Shown piece by piece: positions 1 through 7,800 of a stretch of DNA of 16,468 nucleotides. The stretch lies in NCBI RefSeq assembly GCF_000003605.2, contig NW_003151254.1:313351-329818 (forward strand). Direction: 5' to 3'. Source of the stretch: Saccoglossus kowalevskii. Its lineage: Eukaryota; Hemichordata; Enteropneusta; Harrimaniidae. Numbering within the stretch: the stretch's first letter is position 1; every line of letters begins with the position of its first letter. The notes beneath the pieces were generated by a model that worked only from the letters and a program-made list of their open reading frames with translations, had not been told where the DNA came from and did no database searches. Both the position numbers and the translations under genes were made by a program.

Positions 1-159
1 GATGCATATTTAGTTTATTTGAACTCTATTTGACACCTGCACAGGTGTGGGATCTTGTTTAGTGTAATCAATGGCATTACAGTAATAAAGAGATTATAGA
101 CTGTAGTAATGGTTTCTAAAGAAGAATACAACCTTGAAATGAGTGTAATGTTTTTCTGT

Positions 160-297
160 GACATCACAAGGTTGCTCTATGACATCACAAAGTTCCTCTT
201 TTACATCAAAAACTTGATCACAAACTTGCTTGGTGAAATCACCAAGTTGGTCAGTTACATTGCCAAGTTGCTTGGTGACATCACCAAGTTACTCATA
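160..297. repeat. 21-bp palindromic minisatellite (about 6.5 units)
   Basis: Units start at 160, 181, 202, 235, 256 and 277 and resemble GACATCACCAAGTTGCTTGGT; one interval is 33 bases instead of 21 (a partial unit). The unit is itself palindromic across the junction: TTGGTGA-CA-TCACCAA and TTGGTGA-AA-TCACCAA are perfect 7-bp inverted repeats. Because 21 is a multiple of three, one frame stays open from 109 to 381 and would give a leucine heptad pattern (ITKLL-type units). I regard that frame as a by-product of the repeat, not an established gene. Confidence 0.85.
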
Positions 298-381
298 GGT
301 CCAGAATTAAAATATTACAGAATTGAAGATATTGTCATGAAATATTTGAATATGATAAATTATGAATTTGAAACTATGTAA

Positions 382-1401
382 CATTTATCACATGGTATCA
401 ATTATCTTCAGTGATGCAACACTGTTTTTAATTGTGTCCACATGTTGCTATAGTAACTGTGGGTTATAAGGTTAATAATTAGGATGAAATGAAGGTAAGG
501 TATGACTAATTAAGTGGTAGACGCTACAGAATCTGTGTTACATATGTAGAGGGTGCAGAAGCTGCAACTACATGACTGGCCTGATATGGTAGAACAGTGG
601 AGCTGTAGTCTACAAAGCATGGTGGTTTAAAGTAGTGCTAATGAAAATTACAAACTGAAAACATGGTTACTAGAAGAATGGTTAGGAAACTCTCGGTTTC
701 CTTTGTTAGGATGCGTGTCTCGGTAAACATTTAAAACAAAGAGAATTAGCATAGTACTGACGTTGCAGTGATAGTAATTTGCACAAAATTACATATTCAT
801 CTGAAGACTGCAGAAGATTGCAGTTTTCTGTAATGCCCCCCCCCCCTCGATTTATACAACATTGTCAGGATTTGGTATGAATATGAACACTGAAATAAAA
901 AAATATATTCAGATTAAAACTGCACTATGAAACCATATCACTTACACTGCTACTGGCCGTGGTCTAGAAAAAGAAGATGACTGACACTGTTAATTGGGAG
1001 AGATGTATTTTTGGGGTACAAAATTCCATCGCCACATTGGACATCAGTAGACGCAGACTTATGATCGCCCTACTGAAACAATGACAATTTTCTACAGCAG
1101 TTTAGTATTTAACTTACAGAAATTATAATAATGTAAACTCTAAATAGTAATTTGACAATGCGTTCTACTAAAATATTTCCTTTTGATTTTTCAGAATTTT
1201 CCCAAACTATTATGACAAACGCAGACAAAATGGCTGACTTCGCTAACCTCAACAAAAAAAGCGTTATTTTCTAAAGTTATGATTGAAGTTAGTTATGATA
1301 ATCGCAGTTCCACAATAAAATACCCAAACATTAACGTAGTAATGAATATTATCATTTTAGAACATTCTCAGACAGAGTTTTTAGAATAAAAAATGGCATG
1401 G
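382..1401. other. Non-coding AT-rich stretch with a C11 tract
   Basis: No exon-like frame is supported here. A homopolymer of eleven C occurs at 836-846, very unlike the surrounding base composition. A consensus-like donor GTAAGG at 494 has no open frame leading into it in the phase needed by the receptor. Confidence 0.5.
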
Positions 1402-1782
1402 TCAATTTCGATTCACAGACGGCAGATATGTCAACAAAACAACTATCGATAATTTAATTTTTTTGAGAACAACAAAACATCGAGTATCACACAACATTCG
1501 CACAGAAGTCGGTGATGCTTCTATAATTAGTTTTGAATCAGTCTGTGAAATAGCATTGTTTAACAAAAATAAAATTAACTTCACATGGGAGCGCTTTCTA
1601 ACATCTCTAGTATTTTTAAACCTACATATGTCCAGTTGTATGTATTGAAGGCATTTATTGTCAATGCTGGCACATAAATATAGGTAGTGTACTTTTCGCT
1701 GGTTGCTCAATTGTGTATATCTTTTTTTATTAAACATGAATGGCTTATTAATGAGGACTGCTGCGCAATGTATTATTTTCAA
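1402..1782 (-). CDS. Unrecognised 126-codon open frame, doubtful
   Basis: An ATG-started frame on the - strand of 126 residues, long for DNA this AT-rich. The product is basic, with several Cys (MKIIHCAAVLINKPFMF at the start, KKIKLSIVVLLTYL near the end). I recognise no domain, no signal peptide and no splice structure around it. It could be a chance frame, a decayed mobile-element fragment or an exon of an upstream gene. Nothing in the neighbourhood supports expression. Confidence 0.15.
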   Translation of the reverse strand: MKIIHCAAVLINKPFMFNKKRYTQLSNQRKVHYLYLCASIDNKCLQYIQLDICRFKNTRDVRKRSHVKLILFLLNNAISQTDSKLIIEASPTSVRMLCDTRCFVVLKKIKLSIVVLLTYLPSVNRN

Positions 1783-3600
1783 AATTGATAATGGAGACCA
1801 TACTATTGATATTATTAGAAGACTATTTTTATGGTGATTGATTTTATATCATATCATATTATGCAATAAATGTTTAGCTAATTGCAGACTGCTGATTAAT
1901 TGAGTTTGTTTTTCTGTTAAATGTTTACGAAATTTTCAAATCATATGGATCCCTAGCCTAAGGTCAACAGTGAAATGTTTTCTGTTGCACAAGTTAAGTT
2001 TTTTTCAGTCGCAAACTGCAGATGTGAAAAACACACAATGGAACTCTTGGTTGGCTGTCTAATGAGTGAATTCTCAAGGTTGTTTGTTTCATGCTTCTTT
2101 TGTTAACCTTAAAGCCTTGGAGATATGTGTAATCATGTGCATCCATATATGTCACTTATTTTATTTTTTTAAAGTGTATTTTCTAGATCAACAAATATTT
2201 ATTATTAATTGTCATAATTTCCAGGTAATTTAAAAAAAAAATTGGAGAAAACCTGTATAAGTGATTTGAAATTAGTGTGCCATTAACATTAAACTTATTT
2301 GGTAAAGTTGAATGAATATAATAATTAATTGGTTTGTATACGAGTATTGCATGCATGCCTACACAAGTGTGATGTTGAAAAGAAACATATAGCGCACAAA
2401 ATGTAATGTTCTATTTTATTTTTAACTTCCTAAATTATATATTGAATTATTCTACTGTACTAGATAAACTAAGATAAGCTACGATAAGGCAGGACTTTAT
2501 TGCGACATTTTAAAAAATATAACAATTCCAATTTGGTACATAGCAAAATAAAGTTAAAAGATTATAAAATACTACAAAATTGTTCAATTATCACACACAA
2601 ATATAAAGATATTCATGAATCTAATTTGCTTATTTACTGTTGTTTAAATAAACATGGAGAGCAATATAATTTATGTTTAGTTTGCATATTTCGTTTTTTA
2701 ATCTATATTTTTGAAATCAGTATCAATCAAGTTTATTGAGTTTACTTTTCAGTGTGACTGCAGTAATTATTCACTTGCTTTTAATTCTGCTAAATTAAAT
2801 CCATGTGAACATGTAAAACAGTTTCCATTATTTCACTGAAATATTCATGAATTTAAAACCCAATATGTTCAAAATAGGGTAATTACCAGTAAAAATTAAT
2901 ATCTCACAGTATTCATGATAATTTAAGTAACAGTGCATTCTGTTGAAAATATTTATATTTATAAATTATCAAAATGTTTCACTTTTAATGTCATGATTTT
3001 TCTCGCCAAAAATGTTATTACAACAAGTTCATATTTTATTTGTTTTTCTATAAAATAGGTCTTGATCAATATTTTTAAAAAAATTATGAGAACAAATTAT
3101 GCAGGTTTATCTGTTGTTAAAAAACATTGCTATTTTTCTGATGATAAGTGTCAGAAAAATGAATTATTCCAAACAATTTATTGTCTGATACAGAATTATT
3201 TAAAATGAAATAAATTTTGAAGAAACAAAACGAACGTATTTATTCTGTTAATATTTTTTGATGGGAATGTTTTGCTTGGTGAAGAATAAAGTGGATGTAT
3301 TAATCATCTAAACAGTGTCATTATTATTCAAGGCAATGATGATGTGATTAAACATAATATACAGGGATTATTGACAACTATCTCATATGAGGGAAACCAA
3401 ATGCAATGATAGTGACTGTTCAATTAATAAAGTTAATCCAATATTAAAAATCATATTACCGGTAGGCTATTACTGTTGCAGTTTTAATGTTGAATGAATC
3501 ACAAAAATAACTCAGAATTATGGTTGCTTTTGCTCCACAGCTGTTGTCATCAGCTTATCAACAAACTGTCGATTTGAAAATGTTGATTATTCTTTAATAT
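1783..3600. other. AT-rich intergenic (or 5' intronic) DNA, no gene seen
   Basis: Very AT-rich, with A/T runs and scattered short inverted repeats, for example a perfect 10-bp pair at 3132-3141 and 3151-3160. The 79-codon frame at 2500-2739 is made of A/T-rich codons and resembles no protein. If the receptor has a distant first exon, this stretch may be inside its first intron. Confidence 0.5.
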
Positions 3601-3610
3601 TAAATAACTG

Positions 3611-3618
3611 TATATAAA
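3611..3618 (+). promoter_or_regulatory. TATA-like box upstream of the candidate first exon
   Basis: TATATAAA followed by A lies about 140 bases upstream of the ATG at 3758, and would put a start site near 3640. In such AT-rich DNA this match is easily produced by chance. It matters only if the candidate first exon is real. Confidence 0.15.
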
Positions 3619-3757
3619 ATTAACTTTGTTAACTGACTAGTCCCTGGTGAGTGTTGTTATCAGTGCTTTGATGATGTGGAGATATCAGATTTCAATAAGT
3701 GAAGCAGGACTTACTGCTGAGTTTCTCCCAAGAGTTCTACAATGGTTGATCAAGTGA

Positions 3758-3884
3758 ATGAATAACATAAAGCAACAAATTGATCGATCCATGAAGTCAT
3801 CATTAAATCAATTCCAACTACAACATCAACAGCTTCATTTTTCTCAGCATGAACACCTATCAATTGATAAAAATATCACGTCAG
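3758..3884 (+). CDS. Candidate first coding exon of the receptor (A/B region), weak
   Basis: An ATG at 3758 opens 42 codons rich in Gln and His (MNNIKQQIDRS, QLQHQQLHF) up to TCAG before GTTTTA at 3885. Joined to the exon at 4713 the phase is right (phase 1, giving GAT = Asp), which would yield a receptor of about 463 residues, a normal size. Gln/His-rich composition is common in receptor A/B regions. Against it: the donor GTTTTA is weak, an in-frame TGA lies directly before the ATG, phase agreement happens one time in three, and A/B regions cannot be verified by similarity. The true first exon could lie outside the window. Confidence 0.22.
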
Positions 3885-4275
3885 GTTTTATTTATTTTTA
3901 TACACTAATTTATTTACGCTGTACCCGTATATTAGAGCTAGTGTGATGGAGTCACTCACACATAATAACACAATTTCTGTGAATATATAACATCAAATAA
4001 TAATTGAAATATGAATAGTTTAAAATTACCATATTTGATCAATAAAATGCTTAAATTGTGAAAATTCTTCGCAGCAAAAATTAAGTTTGGTTTGTGATGA
4101 CATAGGAATATAATAATGACTATTTTACTATGAAGACAATAATAATAATAACTTACCTGAGAATTAGTGACTTACTTCACGATCAGTATAGCTTGCGGAC
4201 ATCATAAATGCATAATGAAGGAGTTTTAAAAACAGGGACTTGTTTGTCTGTCTATCTGACTGATCATGTTCTAAC

Positions 4276-4306
4276 CAAAGACATTAGAAATTATCTAATG
4301 TCTTTG
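4276..4306. repeat. Perfect 13-bp inverted repeat with 5-base loop
   Basis: CAAAGACATTAGA at 4276-4288 and TCTAATGTCTTTG at 4294-4306 are exact reverse complements around AATTA. The stem could form a cruciform in DNA or a hairpin in RNA; it is too short for a typical microRNA precursor. It lies about 400 bases before the first zinc-finger exon. Confidence 0.8.
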
Positions 4307-4354
4307 CTCTAACACATACATCTTGGGACATGTGCATTAGTGTCTCAATACCAA

Positions 4355-4446
4355 TCAAGATGGCCGAATAGTGGCCATTTTTAGTGTTAAAATGTCATCA
4401 AGATGGCTGAATAGTGACCATTTTTAGTGTTAAAATGTCATCAAGA
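4355..4446. repeat. 43-bp tandem repeat, two units plus a stub
   Basis: Units begin TCAAGATGGC at 4355 and 4398, and a third start (TCAAGA) is at 4441, giving a constant 43-base period. The two full units differ at only a few positions (GGCCGAATAGTGGCC versus GGCTGAATAGTGACC). Confidence 0.85.
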
Positions 4447-4712
4447 CCAAGCATTTCTGTAATTCCAGATCTCGGTTACATACGAACAAATTTCATTCAA
4501 CTTTAATTATTACGTCCATTCAATGGACATTTTGAGACCTGGATGCACATATAGCTGGTAGATACACTGCATCACTCATGAAAAACTTTTATATCCCACA
4601 AATTACAGAGTGAAGCCATTAGGTTCTGTCCTAATATTTTGTTCCGGTTGTGATAATGATTTATCCTGTTGTATTGGTATATTAAAATCATGTGTTGTTT
4701 GTTACATTACAG

Positions 4713-4831
4713 ATACCAACACTGGTGAGAGTAGCAGTGCTAGAGAACAGGAACCTGTGGCGCCATGCAAAGTATGTGGTGATAGGTCCTCAGGATTTCA
4801 CTATGGAGTTATGGCATGTGAAGGCTGTAAG
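4713..4831 (+). CDS. Receptor exon: linker plus zinc finger 1
   Basis: Starts after the acceptor TTACATTACAG and ends at AAG before GTAATT. It enters in phase 1, so the first two bases complete a codon (Asp if the upstream exon ends in G), and it leaves in phase 0. Residues 1-18 are a polar linker ([17 protein letters not shown]). Finger 1 has Cys19, Cys22, Cys36 and Cys39 with C-x2-C-x13-C-x2-C spacing, and its P-box begins CEGCK. The split between CEGCK and GFFRRS is a common nuclear receptor intron position. Upstream of 4713 the frame stays open to about 4610, but that stretch reads through a good acceptor and has no family similarity, so I treat it as intron. Confidence 0.94.
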
Positions 4832-7800
4832 GTAATTTATGCAGAAATTGCTAATGTTTAGGAATTGATTGCGGGAGGGGGGGAGGGGGGATAGAAAGAG
4901 TACAAGGTACAAATAAATATATATTTTCTATGACTAACAATTTTTATAATTTGACATTCAATTTCCCTAGTTTGAATTATCCCAGTGCAGTTTTAACAAC
5001 TTTCAGTAAATGGTGTGCATTCATGAAAATTTAATTCCAAACATTCCCATGCAAATTTTGTTTCAAGAACAGACAGTTATATTTTCTGGTGTCATTCTTC
5101 AAATATAATGGACATTTTATGTATCTTTTTGCATATCATCAATCATTTCTTTACAATTAATATTATGTTTTATATTATTATGTTTATTCATTAATATGTA
5201 TTTCTTCATTTATATGTAACTATTTTTAATACCTTATCCAAGAATTATTTCATTAAGGGAAAAGCATATAGAGGGGAATGTCTTGTTTGATAAATATTGT
5301 GGGTATAACTCAAACAGTTGTTATCTGATCTTTTTCAACTTTGAATATTTTTATTAACCAGTGTGAGCTCTTGGCCAAGTTTGTGGAGATAGCCACAATC
5401 TATTTGGGAACGTCTACGGTCGACTCAGGAAAATCACTCAGTCATGAGAATTAGTTAACCATTCGATAGTTTTATTTCGGACTCACCAAGAGATAACAAG
5501 ATGGTGGCACAACCAGGAAAAGTGACAGATTGTAACACCAACAAAATTTGAGCGGTAAACCATGCGATTGGCTGAACGCTATAAAATTGTAAATAAATGT
5601 AACAATGACATAATTGTAAGGTTTCTACATAAACTAAGACATGTGTGGGTTCCAACGATAACGTTCAATTTGTCATGTGTTTTATGGATATTTGTCGAGA
5701 TATTGATAAAAGTTGGTTAAAATAAAACATTTGTCAGACATAGAAATAAGTGCACAGAATGAACACATTTATGCTGTTAAACATGAGAATTAGATTTTAC
5801 TGATATGCTCTTCAAGATCTGTTATTAGATAATGCAGTATTTTCTTGTGTAGCGTAAATCATACTTCCCGCCAAAAATAATGATAAGAATCTTTCCCACC
5901 AAAAAGTTGCATTGTATATTTTTTTATCAAGAATGTTTGAGTGTGCTAAAACACTCACTCACATTAATAATTTTCCCGTACATTTCATCCCAAACCATGA
6001 ACACGACTGAATAATCAGTATTGTTGATAGAAACTCAAAATGTAAGTTATTTTTATTATGTGTACATGTACGGTCTAACTGTAATTTGTGAGTTACCGGG
6101 TATGTTCTGATTTTTCCACCATTCCTGACACGTACTTGTACTTGTACAAAAACACCAGGCAGCATCCTTGACTTAAATTCTTAATTGTTATTACCAGTAA
6201 TTTGTAGATTCTCACAGGGCAAAGTTGTAGTTAGTTATGCTATGTTTCTATCTAGGAATCAAAGCATGTTAGTTAACCTTTTCATCCAGTTCTCTCTTTT
6301 CATCACAAATTTACAAAATAGTTCTGTTTATAGTCTGCACTTTCCTACAAAAGATTGGGACAGAAAAAGCCAACAAATTTTGAGTAAAAACTGAAAATTG
6401 ACTCAAATTTTTCTGTAGGCTCCAACATTAGGGTTTATTTCCAGAAATAATGAAAAATATAAAAGAAAAAAATTGCAGAAAAATGTGGATGAGAAAGTCT
6501 GGTGGTGAAAAGGTTGAATAGATATCTGCTCATTTTAGTCTCCAGGTGGCGCTAGTCAATTTAATGTTCCCACAGTTATCAGTGAAATTAGGCTCTGATT
6601 ATAATATTTTGAAATACTTTTAGCCTTATAGTGCCATCCCCCATGTAGTTTTACATTGACTGGACCAGATAAGGGTTGATAAATAAAACTGATGATCTTT
6701 GTTAATTCAGTTTTCTCTCCTGGAGTTTCTAACATGGAGAAAAAAGATCTTTTGTTTTCAAAAAATGTTCATAACAAATGCTCAAGATGATATCTCTGAC
6801 ATGCCTTTGTTTACTATTGGACATGTGTACACCTGCACTACTGTATGAGTTTACACTGAAAACAGACGGGGACTATGCCATATGTCATGTTGTAGTTTAT
6901 TCTAATAGTTGGGTTCTGAGAAATTATGGCTATTAAAATGAATGTGCATTGAACTACATTGATTTATTCACTTGGACATTGTTTTTTTGGCAGGGTTTCT
7001 TCAGACGAAGTATACAGAAGAAAATTGAATATAAATGTAATTTTTCTGGCAACTGCCTTATAGAGCGAATGAATCGGAATCGTTGCCAACATTGCAGATT
7101 TAAAAAATGTGTCATGGCTGGCATGTCAAAAGATTGTGAGTAATTCTGTTTTCAATTCATCTGTTGTCTTTTAATATTTTGATAAACCATATTTACTCTA
7201 TTAGTAGTGTGTGTGTTTAATTAATAAATTACAGGTGATCAAAATGTTAACCTTTTCACCACCAGTTCCCTATTTTCATCACAAATTCACAAATAAGTCC
7301 TGTTCATAGTCTGCACTTTCCTTCAGAAGATCGGGACAAAAATAGCAAATTTTTTTGAGTAAAAAAATGACAATTGACTCTCTTTGTTCCAAAATTAGGG
7401 TTCATTTCCAGAAATATTGAAGATTATAAAAAAAAGTGCAGAAACATTTGGGCGAGAAAGCCTGGTGGTGAAAAGGTTAATTATCATATGTTACCAGTAA
7501 TTATTCAGCATGGAATAAATTTTTGTTTAATGTGTGCTTCTAATAGAGCAAATATACTGATAGTACCTATTTAATGTTGAAATTAAAAGTCCCAGTTTTT
7601 GAAATAAATACAGTGATTAGATCTTTGGGATTAAATTTCAGATTAAAAATACAGTACAGTACTTAAAGATCAGGGTCCATAGCGTTGGGAAAATCCTTTG
7701 AAAGTCTTTGGATTTTTTGAGGTCTGGAAAGTTGTCTTTAAACTACAGGAAAAATAAAAAATTCTTTGAAAAGTCTTTAAATTTCTTCATAGTTATTAAT

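Larger units (their letters stand above)
4832..6993 (+). other. Receptor intron between zinc fingers 1 and 2
   Basis: A 2162-base intron, GTAATT to GGCAG. It contains a G-rich tract just after the donor (4873-4890), a modest CpG-containing patch at about 5410-5660 and one copy of a TTAA-flanked MITE (6277-6513). The remaining sequence is AT-rich, with no supported exon. Confidence 0.9.

Noticed and set aside
494-495. Strong donor-like GTAAGG
   Set aside because: The phase needed to join the exon at 4713 would put a TGA directly before it; no open frame leads in.
663-734. 23-codon basic frame resembling a mitochondrial targeting peptide, with a GTAAAC donor near its end
   Set aside because: Too short to judge, and no partner exon in a matching phase was found.
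836-846. C11 run
   Set aside because: Unusual for the composition, but a homopolymer of this kind is prone to sequencing error and has no partner signal.
3647-3648. Strong donor-like GTGAGT near the TATA-like box
   Set aside because: It would leave an exon of only a few bases after a start site near 3640, and has no coding frame.
4610-4712. Open frame continuing upstream of the zinc-finger-1 exon
   Set aside because: It starts with a GTG, crosses a good acceptor (TTACATTACAG) and reads like intron. Treating it as coding gives no receptor-like sequence.
7374-7574. 66-codon frame on the + strand
   Set aside because: It begins inside the second TTAA MITE copy and runs out of it; it has no protein likeness.
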